From: Alkalibacillus silvisoli
GTDB taxonomy: Bacteria > Bacillota > Bacilli > Bacillales > Alkalibacillaceae
NCBI RefSeq assembly: GCF_039521975.1
Contig: NZ_BAAACZ010000002.1
Location: 32,424-96,423 of the forward strand
Reading direction: 5' to 3'
DNA length: 64,000 nucleotides
Under the pieces are notes generated by a model that was not told the DNA's origin, did not search any database, and saw nothing but the letters and a program-made list of their open reading frames with translations. This document shows positions 51,876 through 61,524 of this stretch, in pieces. The stretch's first letter is position 1, and every line of letters starts with the position of its first letter. A program made the position numbers and the translations under genes.

Positions 51876-52106
51876 TCAACTGACTCCCGCTTTTTCTTTC
51901 AACAGCAATTTGATTCCGCTTTGGTAGGTACTTCCTTAACAAAAGGTATCAAATAATTAAACTTTACCCCCTTTTCACCCCTTTTGTCTCAGACTTTTTG
52001 GACAAAAATTCTTGCCATTATAGAAAAAAATGTTATTTTGTGTTACTTTTGTAGTAAAATAAATCAGAAAAATATAACTTTTTTAAGTTTGAGGGAGTGA
52101 CTCTTT

Positions 52107-53060
52107 GTGTCGATTCAGTTCAATGTTGAAAAAATGAAAGAACAAATTGGGAAAGTGATCATGGGAAAAGGTGAGACAGTAGAATTATTAATGAATGCTT
52201 TTATTAACCAAGGTCATGTCTTATTAGAGAGTGTTCCAGGTACAGGTAAAACAATGCTAGCGAAAGCTGTTGCTAAATCTGTAGAAGGTGATTTTCAGCG
52301 TATTCAATTTACCCCCGATGTATTACCTTCTGATGTTTCAGGTATTCAATATTTTAACCCGAAAGAACAACAATTCGAATTAAGAGTAGGACCTGTTTTA
52401 ACCAATGTCTTGCTAGCTGATGAAATTAACCGTGCAACACCACGTACACAATCAGCTTTGCTAGAAGTAATGGAAGAGAAGCAAGTAACTATCGATGGTG
52501 AAACAGTACAGATCAAACAGCCATTTATCGTTATTGCAACACAAAATCCGATTGAATCACAACAAGGTACATTTGATTTACCCGAAGCCCAAATGGACCG
52601 CTTTTTTATGAAGCTTGACCTTGGCTATCCGGGATTTGAAGATGAGAGAGAGATGATGAAAAGTCATAGAGAAAATCAACCATTAGAACAACTCACGTCA
52701 ATCTTTTCAAAAGAGGATTTAGTTGGATTCCAAAATGAAGTACAAAAAGTTAAAGTTTCAGGCGAAGTAGAACAATATATACTTAGCATTGTTCGTTCAA
52801 CGAGAAATCATGAATATGTTGATGTTGGAGTTAGTCCGCGTGGTACTTTAGCGCTTATGCGTTCGGCACAAGGAAGAGCATCTATTCAAGGGCGAGACTA
52901 TGTAACTCCAGAAGATGTAAAAACGATGGCACCTTATGTCTTGCCACATCGATTAGTTTTAAGCTTAGATGGTGCAACAATTAAGTCACAAGAAGATGTG
53001 TTGACTGATGTTTTAGAGGGAGTACAAGTTCCAGCTGAGTATGGGGTTTTAGGGAAATGA
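52107..53060 (+). CDS. MoxR-family AAA+ ATPase
   Basis: 317 residues, GTG start after GAGGGAG. Walker A SVPGTGKTM, Walker B VLLADEINRATP, sensor region IATQNPIESQQGTFDLPEAQMDRF. MoxR proteins act as chaperones for metal insertion or complex assembly, usually with DUF58 and VWA or transglutaminase-like partners. First gene of a three-gene operon; the following gene overlaps by four bases. Confidence 0.92.
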   Translation: MSIQFNVEKMKEQIGKVIMGKGETVELLMNAFINQGHVLLESVPGTGKTMLAKAVAKSVEGDFQRIQFTPDVLPSDVSGIQYFNPKEQQFELRVGPVLTNVLLADEINRATPRTQSALLEVMEEKQVTIDGETVQIKQPFIVIATQNPIESQQGTFDLPEAQMDRFFMKLDLGYPGFEDEREMMKSHRENQPLEQLTSIFSKEDLVGFQNEVQKVKVSGEVEQYILSIVRSTRNHEYVDVGVSPRGTLALMRSAQGRASIQGRDYVTPEDVKTMAPYVLPHRLVLSLDGATIKSQEDVLTDVLEGVQVPAEYGVLGK

Positions 53061-54250
53061 TGTTTAATAAGTACGCTCAAGAAACCAAAACCTTTCCAGT
53101 GTTTATATTAGTTGGAACAGTGTTGTTATTTGCGGGGCTTTTTATTGAATTTCAATACATGTATATGTTGGTTTTTGTTTCAATATTGTTAGTCATTTTC
53201 TTTGGATTAAGCATCTTTTATGAAAAGCATGTGGATGATTATTTAACGTTTTCATTTTCTAAGCCAACTGTCAGACATTACCAAGGTCAAGAAGGGTATA
53301 TTGAATTAACAATAGAACAGAAGGGGATTCTACCTTTACTTAATGCTAAACTCATCATTGAAATGGATGATGTAATCGAATTTGTTGGTGGTAAAACAAT
53401 ACCGCGCAGGTACATAACGAACTATGAAAAACAGTTTAACTTAATGTTTTGGGAGAGAAGAACGTTTCAGATCCCTTATGAAACTAACAAACGAGGCGTA
53501 GCAAAAGTTCATAACATCCAGCTCGTCGTACCGAATATTTTCGGGTTTGGTAACATTTTTATGAAAAGGGAAAAACGTTTTAATCAAGAGGTTGTCGTCT
53601 ATCCAAGTAAGACAGTTGTTCCAAATATTAATTTAATGTCACCTATTAATATGGGGCACCACCGGGCGAAGCACTCTTTGTTTGATGAACATACACTCCC
53701 TGTAGGAACGCGTGAATATGAACCGGGTGATGCTTTTAATAAAATTCATTGGAAAGCATCAGCTAAAGAAGGGGCCCTTCAAACAAAAGTATTCGAGAAA
53801 TCAAGCCAAATTTCATGGTGTTTCCTTGTTAATGTACGCTCAGAAAGTGGGTTAACAGCTGCTGAAAATATAGAAATAATGTTAGAGCAGATCACTTATA
53901 TGATGCATTACGCAACTGAGCATCAAATTCCTTATCGAATATTTATAAATATATCATCTATTAGTCATATACCTTTTATTCATCAGCTAGAAGGAGAAGG
54001 TCATGTTCATTATCGACAGTCATTAGAACTAATAGCTCGACTAAAGTTATTAACGTTTACGACACCTTATGAGAAACTGTTACATTTCGTCTTGAAACAT
54101 GAAACAACGCCTGCCTATATCATTCATGTTGGCTCTTTAAATGAAAAGCAAATGTATTATTTGAAATTACTTGAAAGAAAAGGATCTAAGCTTACAGTTT
54201 TAAATGGTGAACGTTTGTCGAATGGCGTGCATGAAGGGAAGGTGGTGTAA
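53057..54250 (+). CDS. DUF58 domain protein
   Basis: 397 residues. Two N-terminal helices (15-55), then a beta-rich region and the DUF58 motif GTREYEPGDAFNKIHWKASAKEGALQTKVFE. Overlaps the MoxR gene (ATGA). Likely membrane partner of MoxR. Corresponds to yeaD-type genes of B. subtilis. Confidence 0.88.
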   Translation: MMFNKYAQETKTFPVFILVGTVLLFAGLFIEFQYMYMLVFVSILLVIFFGLSIFYEKHVDDYLTFSFSKPTVRHYQGQEGYIELTIEQKGILPLLNAKLIIEMDDVIEFVGGKTIPRRYITNYEKQFNLMFWERRTFQIPYETNKRGVAKVHNIQLVVPNIFGFGNIFMKREKRFNQEVVVYPSKTVVPNINLMSPINMGHHRAKHSLFDEHTLPVGTREYEPGDAFNKIHWKASAKEGALQTKVFEKSSQISWCFLVNVRSESGLTAAENIEIMLEQITYMMHYATEHQIPYRIFINISSISHIPFIHQLEGEGHVHYRQSLELIARLKLLTFTTPYEKLLHFVLKHETTPAYIIHVGSLNEKQMYYLKLLERKGSKLTVLNGERLSNGVHEGKVV

Positions 54251-54251
54251 C

Positions 54252-55490
54252 ATGGCTGATTTATCCCTTCGTTACTTAAAGTGGTATCAATACGTGTTAG
54301 AGTTGTTTCCACTTTATATTATTGTTTCATTTTCATATGTTGGCTTAAGTAATTGGCCACCTTTAAGCGAGTTTTTAATAGTAGCAGTAATTATAGCTCC
54401 AATAGCGGGAATATTTCTTCATAAAATAGGTGGAAATATGGCTGTGTATGCAGCAATTCCGATTGTATTAATTACAGGACTGTGGTTTGGATTCGATTTT
54501 ATTTATGCATTAATTATTGCGATTGTTACAGTTGTTCGAATTGAAAACAGATATATTAAACCAGACCAAGATGTAGAAGAAGTAACCTTAATGGCTACTT
54601 TCATTATGTCTATTGGTGCATTTACAATCTTGTATTCTACTTCTGAAGGGTTTTCAGTATATTTCTTAATATTATTCATAGTTCAACTGTTTGTTTGGCT
54701 TGGTGGAAGGTTAATCTATTATTATTTACGAGATGAACAAACAGTAAAAAATTCAATATCCAAAAAGGTATACCTTATATTAGTTAGTTTAGGATTTTTA
54801 GCAGTGGTATCTTATGTGCTATATGTCATTTACCCATACATCAAATATGGTCTAGGTTATTTGTTTTACTGGGGGTTATATGCGTTTGCATGGTTAATGA
54901 GCCCTATTTTTAACATGTTAGAGTCTTTAGAACTTGACCCTCCAGAGATAGAAGGAACCGACTCGGAAATGGAATTTGGGGAAGATGAGTTTGACCAAAG
55001 AGAGCCTTCAACTTTTGCAAGTAGCCTTGTTGAATATATTAACTATTTTATTGTTTTATTAATATTAGTAGGGATATTGTTTGCGTATTTATATTATAGA
55101 AATAGGCTTAAAATGCACCAAGACAATGTGAGAACAAGCTATGATGATGTTGAAAAGAATCAAAGTGAAGGGAGAAAGTTTTTCAAAAGGCAAAATAAAT
55201 CGACGCGTCCAAATCATCGTGTTAGAAAAGCATACTATGACTTAGAGAAATGGGCTGCTAAACAAGGTGTTGGAAGAAGAGAGTATGAAACGATTGAAGA
55301 ATGGATTGAAAGATTAGGGGTAGGAGCGGAAGTTAATCAATCCATGATCAATATTTATAAATTAGTAAGATATAAAGAAAAGCTCGATTTAGATTACAAT
55401 GAAGCTGAATATTTAAATGCGGTTAAGAGATTAAAAGAAATACTGAAGAAAAAGGTGAGACAACAGAAAAGTGAAAGTGAAGAGGAATAG
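54252..55490 (+). CDS. Multi-helix membrane protein, third gene of the MoxR operon
   Basis: 412 residues from the ATG at 54252, after AAGGTGG and one base after the DUF58 stop. About eight helices: six or seven in 20-200, one at 275-295. The cytoplasmic tail (300-412) reads RRAYYDLEKWAAKQGV-like (VRKAYYDLEKWAAKQGVGRR) and YETIEEWIERLG, like the DUF4129 tail of transglutaminase-like YebA proteins. The extracellular transglutaminase domain itself (Cys-His-Asp) is missing between the helices, where only ~65 acidic residues stand. Confidence 0.7.
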   Translation: MADLSLRYLKWYQYVLELFPLYIIVSFSYVGLSNWPPLSEFLIVAVIIAPIAGIFLHKIGGNMAVYAAIPIVLITGLWFGFDFIYALIIAIVTVVRIENRYIKPDQDVEEVTLMATFIMSIGAFTILYSTSEGFSVYFLILFIVQLFVWLGGRLIYYYLRDEQTVKNSISKKVYLILVSLGFLAVVSYVLYVIYPYIKYGLGYLFYWGLYAFAWLMSPIFNMLESLELDPPEIEGTDSEMEFGEDEFDQREPSTFASSLVEYINYFIVLLILVGILFAYLYYRNRLKMHQDNVRTSYDDVEKNQSEGRKFFKRQNKSTRPNHRVRKAYYDLEKWAAKQGVGRREYETIEEWIERLGVGAEVNQSMINIYKLVRYKEKLDLDYNEAEYLNAVKRLKEILKKKVRQQKSESEEE

Positions 55491-55540
55491 TTTTTCTTGA
55501 TTTGATGAAATAAGTATGTCTGTAATTTCGCGTTACTTTT

Positions 55541-55582
55541 TTATCAGTGTTCAAGCATTTTGATGTATAGCGGTATCGAAGC
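55541..55582. repeat. Single GAGCGCTGATAAA-type unit in reverse, with CATTTTGATGTA
   Basis: TTTTTTATCAGTGTTC is the reverse complement of a degenerate GAACACTGATAAA unit; AAGCATTTTGATGTATAGCGG and TATCG follow, then the terminator. The whole is the composite repeat in opposite orientation. Confidence 0.5.
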
Positions 55583-55584
55583 AC

Positions 55585-55630
55585 AAAAATCCGAACGAGT
55601 TCATTTATGATGAATCGTTCGGATTTTTTA
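55585..55630. terminator. CCGAACG-type terminator repeat
   Basis: AAAAATCCGAACGAGTTCAT and ATGAATCGTTCGGATTTTTT pair; between convergent genes. Confidence 0.85.
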
Positions 55631-55690
55631 CAATTAATTTTGTCCTGATATGAAAAGAAGGTCAGCTGTCATAACCTCACAAGTTATTAC

Positions 55691-56731
55691 TTAGCTATTT
55701 TGATAGCTTCTAAGTAACTTCTTCAAATGCATTAATTCATTATGATAATCCATGAGTGTAGAGGCTAATGGTAGTAGTTTTAATCGGTCTTCATCACCTT
55801 CTTCATACACTTTAAGCAGCTGGTCCACTAATTTAGGGATATTTGGTTCGTTAATCTTCTCTAATGGGTCTGTTTCTTTCTTTCTTATACGACCTAAATA
55901 CATTAAGATTAGTTTTTCATGAGTATGAAGTGTTTTATCAACTTCTTCGATGATTTGCTTGTTAACTTCTTTAGGGATATTCTCAATATCTTCATCCATT
56001 CGATGCAACGTGTTTAAGACGAGGAATGATTTATTAGACGCTTGGATTAATTGTCGGAATAACACAAGTTTACGCGCACGTTCATACCCCTTTTTACGTG
56101 AGTAAGTTCGTTCTTCAGAGAATAAATGATATGTTTGGTCCATTTTTGATAAATCCGCGTTTAATCGATCGATTTCTTTTTTCAATGAAGGTTGGTCAGA
56201 TAAGTGTCTAGTTGTGACACGAACCCATTGTAAAATGTCTGTAGTCGTCCGATTAATGTCTTCAAATAGTTTAGTTTCATACTTAGGAGGTAGAAACGCT
56301 AAGTTTACGACAAAAGCTGAAACGATCCCGATAAAAATTGATGTAAAACGAATACCTGCAAACTCTAAGAAAGGCATTTCAGTTGTATCCATTATGGCAA
56401 TAACAGCAATGATCGCAATGAAAGTTGTATCTTCTTTCATCTTTAAAACCATGCAAATCGCAATAACGGTTATAATTCCAAAGCCGATTATAAAAGGCTC
56501 ATTTCCTACTGATAAGACTAAAGTAATCGCTAATAATGCTCCGATTATATTGGCTTGTACTTGTTCAACGATTGTTTGAACGGAGCGATAAATAGACGGT
56601 TGGATCGATGAAACAGCAGCAATAGCAGCTGCGAAAACTCCAGCTTCAAAACCAAAGCCACTAGCAATATATAAAGCGACTACTGTTGCCAGTCCTGTTT
56701 TAAAAGCGCGTGCGCCTACTTTCATACACAC
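55691..56731 (-). CDS. ygaE: Aromatic acid exporter family protein, YgaE
   Basis: 346 residues. FUSC/ArAE-type N-terminal half with six helices (MKVGARAFKTGLATVVALYIASGFG ... GNEPFIIGFGIITVIAI) and a cytoplasmic, helix-rich C-terminal half (ArAE_1_C). Gene order with gsaB as in B. subtilis. Probably an efflux protein; substrate unknown. Confidence 0.85.
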   Translation of the reverse strand: MCMKVGARAFKTGLATVVALYIASGFGFEAGVFAAAIAAVSSIQPSIYRSVQTIVEQVQANIIGALLAITLVLSVGNEPFIIGFGIITVIAICMVLKMKEDTTFIAIIAVIAIMDTTEMPFLEFAGIRFTSIFIGIVSAFVVNLAFLPPKYETKLFEDINRTTTDILQWVRVTTRHLSDQPSLKKEIDRLNADLSKMDQTYHLFSEERTYSRKKGYERARKLVLFRQLIQASNKSFLVLNTLHRMDEDIENIPKEVNKQIIEEVDKTLHTHEKLILMYLGRIRKKETDPLEKINEPNIPKLVDQLLKVYEEGDEDRLKLLPLASTLMDYHNELMHLKKLLRSYQNS

Positions 56732-56804
56732 ACCTTCCTCTCAATTGTTAGACCCTATTAACACATTTATTATATTCATAAATCCATCATATCAGAATTA
56801 AATT

Positions 56805-56842
56805 TAAAAAAAGAGGCTTCCGCATTACAAAATGCGAAAGCC
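56805..56842 (-). terminator. Terminator of gsaB, at the end of a long 3' region
   Basis: Minus strand: GGCTTTCGCATT and AATGCGGAAGCC pair (one mismatch), then TCTTTTTTT. It lies ~145 bases after the gsaB stop; a second small hairpin CTGG-TTTTA-CCAG precedes it. Confidence 0.8.
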
Positions 56843-56988
56843 AAGTCTGGTAAAACCAGAAAGGAAGGGAGTTTCATAACATCATGTTCCTTCGATAAGG
56901 GGTAATCCAAAAATTCTGAATTATCTATATTTTAGCACATTGTTATAAAAACACAAGCTTTTTAATAGATTTTTTATAAAAAATTAGG

Positions 56989-58284
56989 TTAACCCATTTG
57001 ACTAAATGCATGTTCAACAGCTTCAAGTGTTTGGTCAATATCCTTCTCTGTGTGAGCTGTTGTTAAGAACCATGCTTCATACTTCGAAGGTGCAAGATTA
57101 ACCCCTGAATCTAACATTAGTTTGAAAAAGCGAGCAAACATTTCTCCATCAGTATTTTCGGCTTGTTCATAATTTGTAATTTCTTCATGAGTGAAAAATA
57201 CGGTTAGCATTCCTTTTAGGCGATTGATTTTAACAGGTAGACCATATGTCTTAGCGTGTTTTAAAATACCTGATTCAAGCTTTTCCCCAAGGCGGTCCAT
57301 TTCGTCATATACACCATCTTGTTGTAATACTTCTAAACAAGCAATTCCAGCTGCCATCGAGGCTGGATTACCAGACATCGTTCCTGCTTGATAGGCTGGG
57401 CCTAATGGTGCGACTTGTTCCATGATGTAGGCGCGTCCCCCGTATGCACCTATAGGCAGGCCACCACCAATAATCTTGCCCATCGCGGTCATATCAGCCT
57501 GAACCCCTGTTAATTCTTGCGCACTTCCATAGTGAAAGCGAAAAGCTGTAATTACTTCATCAAAAATTAACAAGCTATCATTTTTATGAGTTAATTGTTT
57601 AACTTCTTCTAAAAATCCAGGTTTCGGTTCAACTAGACCAAAGTTACCAACGATTGGTTCAACTAAAACAGCAGCAATCTCATCGCCGAATTTATTTAAT
57701 GCTTCTTCAAAGGGCTTAATATCATTAAATGGGACCGTAATAACCTCTTGTGCAATGTTTTTTGTCACACCTGCTGAATCTGGACTACCTAATGTCGAAG
57801 GACCAGAACCTGCTGCAACTAAAACTAGATCAGAGTGACCATGGTAACATCCAGCGAACTTAATTATTTTAGTTCGGTTCGTATAAGCCCTTGCAACACG
57901 GATTGTTGTCATAACCGCTTCCGTACCGGAGTTCACAAAGCGCACCTTTTCTAAAGAAGGGATTGTTTCAGTTAACATTTTCGCAAATTGATTTTCTAAT
58001 TTAGTTGGTGTTCCATAAAGTACGCCGTTTTCTGCAGCGTTAATAATGGCTTTTGTAATATGTGGGTGAGCATGTCCAGTAATAATCGGACCATATGCAC
58101 CTAAGTAATCAATATACTGATTACCATCGACATCATAAAAGTGAGCCCCTTTACCTTTTTTCATAAAGACAGGTGTACCGCCACCTACTCCTTTAAAGGC
58201 TCTTGAAGGTGAGTTAACGCCACCTACAATTAAGTCTTCAGCTTCTTTGTATAAAGTCTCTGATGTTTGTCTATTCATATTCAT
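56989..58284 (-). CDS. gsaB: Glutamate-1-semialdehyde 2,1-aminomutase
   Basis: 431 residues. Class III aminotransferase fold with PLP-lysine in MTAMGKIIGGGLPIGAYGG, Asp in LLIFDEVITAFR, and SPSRAFKGVGGGTP near the N-terminus typical of HemL. Makes 5-aminolevulinate. B. subtilis has two (HemL, GsaB); position beside ygaE and ygaF identifies this as GsaB. ATG at 58284 or the second Met. Confidence 0.93.
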   Translation of the reverse strand: MNMNRQTSETLYKEAEDLIVGGVNSPSRAFKGVGGGTPVFMKKGKGAHFYDVDGNQYIDYLGAYGPIITGHAHPHITKAIINAAENGVLYGTPTKLENQFAKMLTETIPSLEKVRFVNSGTEAVMTTIRVARAYTNRTKIIKFAGCYHGHSDLVLVAAGSGPSTLGSPDSAGVTKNIAQEVITVPFNDIKPFEEALNKFGDEIAAVLVEPIVGNFGLVEPKPGFLEEVKQLTHKNDSLLIFDEVITAFRFHYGSAQELTGVQADMTAMGKIIGGGLPIGAYGGRAYIMEQVAPLGPAYQAGTMSGNPASMAAGIACLEVLQQDGVYDEMDRLGEKLESGILKHAKTYGLPVKINRLKGMLTVFFTHEEITNYEQAENTDGEMFARFFKLMLDSGVNLAPSKYEAWFLTTAHTEKDIDQTLEAVEHAFSQMG

Positions 58285-58405
58285 TCCTCCATGTATGAAA
58301 CAATTCTGTATAATTATTCTATCACATGATAATGGATATATTTCATGGACGAGTACTTCAAATCATATGATGAAGTAAAGTTAATAGTCAAAGTAGGGGA
58401 TAAGT

Positions 58406-58798
58406 ATGGGGGTACATTTTTTCTCATTGTTTTTTGTGACGGTTGTATTATCGGGTAGTTTATATATATTTTCTCGTAATTATAGTGAAGTAAGGGGGTC
58501 CTTTTCTAAAGAGCTCTTTAGTGCTTTTATCGCTATTTATTTTATATTAATGCTTGGATTTGCGCTAATTTATTTTATATTGGCAGAGATGGGCTTTATT
58601 TTATTACAAGGAGAGTTGTTACAAAGCGGGACGTCTGTTGAACGTTTTTGGCATGCGATTTATTTTAGTGGTGTGACGTTAATGACGATTGGTTATGGTG
58701 ATATTACACCAGTTGGAATTGGACGTGCAGTCGCATTATTTGAGGCGTTTATCGGTTTTTTACTACCAGCGGCCTTTTTCTATAAACTATTTAAATAA
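58406..58798 (+). CDS. Two-pore-helix potassium channel (Ion_trans_2)
   Basis: 130 residues. Three hydrophobic segments with the selectivity filter TIGYGD in SGVTLMTIGYGDITPVG, then a last helix that ends the protein. No cytoplasmic regulatory domain, so a minimal pore module. Relevant to potassium balance along with the antiporter at 17 kb. Confidence 0.85.
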   Translation: MGVHFFSLFFVTVVLSGSLYIFSRNYSEVRGSFSKELFSAFIAIYFILMLGFALIYFILAEMGFILLQGELLQSGTSVERFWHAIYFSGVTLMTIGYGDITPVGIGRAVALFEAFIGFLLPAAFFYKLFK

Positions 58799-58867
58799 GA
58801 ATATGATTTGTCAGATGAGTGAATGTTCGGTAATCTTAAGATAAAAGTGTTTAGGAGGAATGGAAAA

Positions 58868-59335
58868 ATGACAATTGAAGTAGGCAAACAAGCACCAGAT
58901 TTCACTTTACCGGCTAGTAATGGTGAGAGTGTTTCATTATCTGATTTTAAAGGTAAGAATGTCGTTTTATATTTCTATCCGAAAGATATGACACCTGGTT
59001 GTACAACTGAAGCCTGTGATTTTAGAGATAATCATGAAAGCTTTAAAGAATTAGATGCGGTTATTCTAGGTGTTAGTCCGGACCCAGTTGATCGTCATGA
59101 GAAGTTTATTGAGAAGCATGATCTTCCATTTTTATTGTTAGCTGATGAAGAGCATAAAGTAGCAGAAGATTATGATGTATGGAAATTTAAGAAAAACTTT
59201 GGGAAAGAATATTACGGTATTGAACGCTCTACATTTATTATTGATCAAGAAGGTCATTTAGTAAAAGAATGGCGTAAAGTTCGTGTGAAAGATCACGTTG
59301 AAGAAGCTTTAGATTATATTAAAGAAAACTTATAA
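58868..59335 (+). CDS. bcp: Thiol peroxidase Bcp (YgaF)
   Basis: 155 residues. AhpC/TSA fold with FYPKDMTPGCTTEAC: peroxidatic Cys45, resolving Cys50 (1-Cys-to-2-Cys Bcp type). Start is the ATG at 58868 after GGAGG; longer frame to 58823 is not supported. Same neighbourhood as ygaF in B. subtilis, near perR. Confidence 0.92.
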   Translation: MTIEVGKQAPDFTLPASNGESVSLSDFKGKNVVLYFYPKDMTPGCTTEACDFRDNHESFKELDAVILGVSPDPVDRHEKFIEKHDLPFLLLADEEHKVAEDYDVWKFKKNFGKEYYGIERSTFIIDQEGHLVKEWRKVRVKDHVEEALDYIKENL

Positions 59336-59394
59336 AGAACTTTTGAGTAAGGGGCAGCTTTAAGCTGTTCCTTCTATACATAAGGAGAGGTACT

Positions 59395-60345
59395 GTGAAA
59401 ATCGTAACAAGTTGTAAAGTTAAAGAATCAATAAAAAATCATTTAACAGAAGCGTTTAACGAAGTCAGTTTCAAATGGTATGAGACCATTGATGAGGCAG
59501 AAAATGATTTAAAAGATGCCGATGCTTTAATTACGTATGGTGAAGATTTAACAGATACTCATATTGAACAAGCCGAGCACTTGAAGTGGATTATGGTCAT
59601 TTCAGCAGGATTGGATGAAATGCCGTTTAATAAAATTGAAGAAAAAGGAATTCAAGTTACCAATGCTAGAGGTATTCATGCGATTCCGATGGCTGAGTAT
59701 GTCATTTCTATGATTTTACAAGTGAGTCGTCAAGCAAAAGAATTAATGAAACAGGAAGAAGAGCATGTTTGGGACCGCTCGGTAAAAATGGAAGAAATAA
59801 CAGGTAAAACGATGCTCGTTGCTGGTACGGGTGCGATAGGGCAAGAGGTAGCAAGGCTAGCTAAAGCTTTTAGCATGGAAACAATAGGTGTATCACAAAG
59901 TGGAAAACTTAAAGAACACTTCGACCGCTGTTATACGAATGATGAATTAGGCTCTTTACTAGGTGAAGCGGATTTTATTATTGGTGTGTTACCAGCAACA
60001 GAAGAGACAGAGCATTTCTTTAGTGAAAATGAATTTCAACAAATGAGAGAAGATGCCATATTTTTAAATATGGGGCGTGGTAAAACTGTTGATGAACAAG
60101 CGATGGTTGAAGCATTAAATCATAACGAGTTTAGTCATGCTGTTTTAGATGTGTTTGAAGAGGAGCCATTAAGTGATGATAGTCCATTATGGGATTTAGC
60201 TAATTGTACGATCACACCACATTTATCAGGCATTTCAAGACATTATCAGCCACGCGCCTTTGAAATTTTTGAAGAGAACTTAAAAAGTTTATTAAAAAAT
60301 GGTGAGTTAGTTAAAAATATAATTGACCCAAAGAGGGGGTATTAA
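59395..60345 (+). CDS. D-2-hydroxyacid dehydrogenase
   Basis: 316 residues, GTG start after AGGAGAGG. NAD-binding VAGTGAIGQEVARLAKAF, catalytic Arg in NMGRGKTV, Glu in DVFEEEP and His in TPHLSG. Probably glyoxylate/hydroxypyruvate or 2-oxoacid reductase. Inserted between ygaF and perR relative to B. subtilis. Confidence 0.9.
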   Translation: MKIVTSCKVKESIKNHLTEAFNEVSFKWYETIDEAENDLKDADALITYGEDLTDTHIEQAEHLKWIMVISAGLDEMPFNKIEEKGIQVTNARGIHAIPMAEYVISMILQVSRQAKELMKQEEEHVWDRSVKMEEITGKTMLVAGTGAIGQEVARLAKAFSMETIGVSQSGKLKEHFDRCYTNDELGSLLGEADFIIGVLPATEETEHFFSENEFQQMREDAIFLNMGRGKTVDEQAMVEALNHNEFSHAVLDVFEEEPLSDDSPLWDLANCTITPHLSGISRHYQPRAFEIFEENLKSLLKNGELVKNIIDPKRGY

Positions 60346-60346
60346 A

Positions 60347-60904
60347 GTGAGAATCTACACACGCTCTGGTGATAAAGGAGAAACATCTTTAATTTATGGA
60401 AAAAGGGTAAAAAAGAATGATTTACGCGTTGAAGCGTATGGAACTTGTGATGAGACAAACTCTATGATTGGGGTTGCGAGAAGCCATTTAAGTAATGAGG
60501 ATTTTGAAGGAAAAGAAGCGGTTATAGAAGCATTACATCAAGTACAAACAATCTTATTCCATGTTGGTGCAGAACTTGCAACACCTAAAGATCAGGAAGT
60601 CATGTGGAAATTAAAGAAAGATCATATTGAAGCTTTAGAGAAGCAGATTGATGATTGGGATCAAACGCTTGAACCGTTAAAAAATTTCATCCTACCTTCT
60701 GGCCACCCAAGTGCAGCGGCCTTACACACAGCTAGGACAATTGCTAGAAGAGCCGAAAGAGCGGCAGTTGCAATTGGTGAAGAATTAGAGAATGAGCGAG
60801 TTGTTTCATATTTAAATCGTTTATCTGATTTCTTATTTGTAGCTGCACGATATGTCAATCAATCATTAGGTGCAGAAGAGTTACCATTAAAAACGGACGT
60901 ATAA
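60347..60904 (+). CDS. PduO-type ATP:cob(I)alamin adenosyltransferase
   Basis: 185 residues. N-terminal YTRSGDKGETSLIYGKRVKK ATP-binding motif, then DETNSMIGVAR and the C-terminal RTIARRAERAAVAI, the conserved cobalamin/ATP regions. GTG start seven bases after GAGGGGG, one base after the upstream stop. Makes adenosylcobalamin. No B12-dependent enzyme is in the window. Confidence 0.93.
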   Translation: MRIYTRSGDKGETSLIYGKRVKKNDLRVEAYGTCDETNSMIGVARSHLSNEDFEGKEAVIEALHQVQTILFHVGAELATPKDQEVMWKLKKDHIEALEKQIDDWDQTLEPLKNFILPSGHPSAAALHTARTIARRAERAAVAIGEELENERVVSYLNRLSDFLFVAARYVNQSLGAEELPLKTDV

Positions 60905-61009
60905 ACAGATTCCCATTGGCATATAAATTGACAAAATAACTTCTAAGGATTTACACTATTTATAAAGATTATTATTTAATAATATTATTTGAGTTGGAAA
61001 GAGAGGTGC

Positions 61010-61453
61010 ATGGCGGTGTCTGAAGTGAGAATGCAAGAAGCGTTAGCAACTTTGAAATCGTCTGGTGTTAGAATCACACCACAACGTCATGCAGTGCTTG
61101 AATATCTCATGCACTCGATGAACCATCCAACAGCGGATGAGATTTATAAAGCACTCGAAGGGAAATTTCCAAACATGAGTGTCGCGACAGTTTATAATAA
61201 CTTACGTGTATTTTTAGATATTGGCTTAGTTAGAGAATTAACATATGGGGATGCCTCAAGCCGATTTGATTGTAACACGACAGACCATTATCATATTATT
61301 TGTAACTCATGTGGGAAAATTGTCGACTTCCATTACCCAGCTTTAGATGAAGTTGAACAACTAGCTGAACAAGTAACTGGGTTTAATGTAAGTCATCACC
61401 GTTTGGAAGTGTACGGTACATGTACAGATTGCCAAAATACTAGTAGGCATTAA
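61010..61453 (+). CDS. perR: Peroxide-sensing Fur-family repressor PerR
   Basis: 147 residues from the ATG at 61010 (GAGAGG four bases upstream; GTG at 61016 is an alternative). Recognition helix PNMSVATVYNNLRVF; regulatory-metal ligands line up with B. subtilis PerR shifted by two: His39, Asp87, His93, His95, Asp106. Structural zinc CxxC pairs at 98/101 and 138/141. Senses H2O2 by iron-catalysed His oxidation. An AT-rich palindromic stretch (60970-60987) upstream may be the Per operator. Confidence 0.95.
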   Translation: MAVSEVRMQEALATLKSSGVRITPQRHAVLEYLMHSMNHPTADEIYKALEGKFPNMSVATVYNNLRVFLDIGLVRELTYGDASSRFDCNTTDHYHIICNSCGKIVDFHYPALDEVEQLAEQVTGFNVSHHRLEVYGTCTDCQNTSRH

Positions 61454-61455
61454 AA

Positions 61456-61491
61456 GAAGGAGCTGATCTTAAAAGGTCAGCTCTTTTTTGT
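61456..61491 (+). terminator. Terminator of perR
   Basis: AGGAGCTGATC and GGTCAGCTCT pair, followed by TTTTTT. A second hairpin (AAAGAAAGCTG/CAGCTTTCTTT, 61503-61541) serves ygzB from the other strand. Confidence 0.9.
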
Positions 61492-61524
61492 TATATTTGA
61501 TTAACAAAAAAGAAAGCTGTTGAT

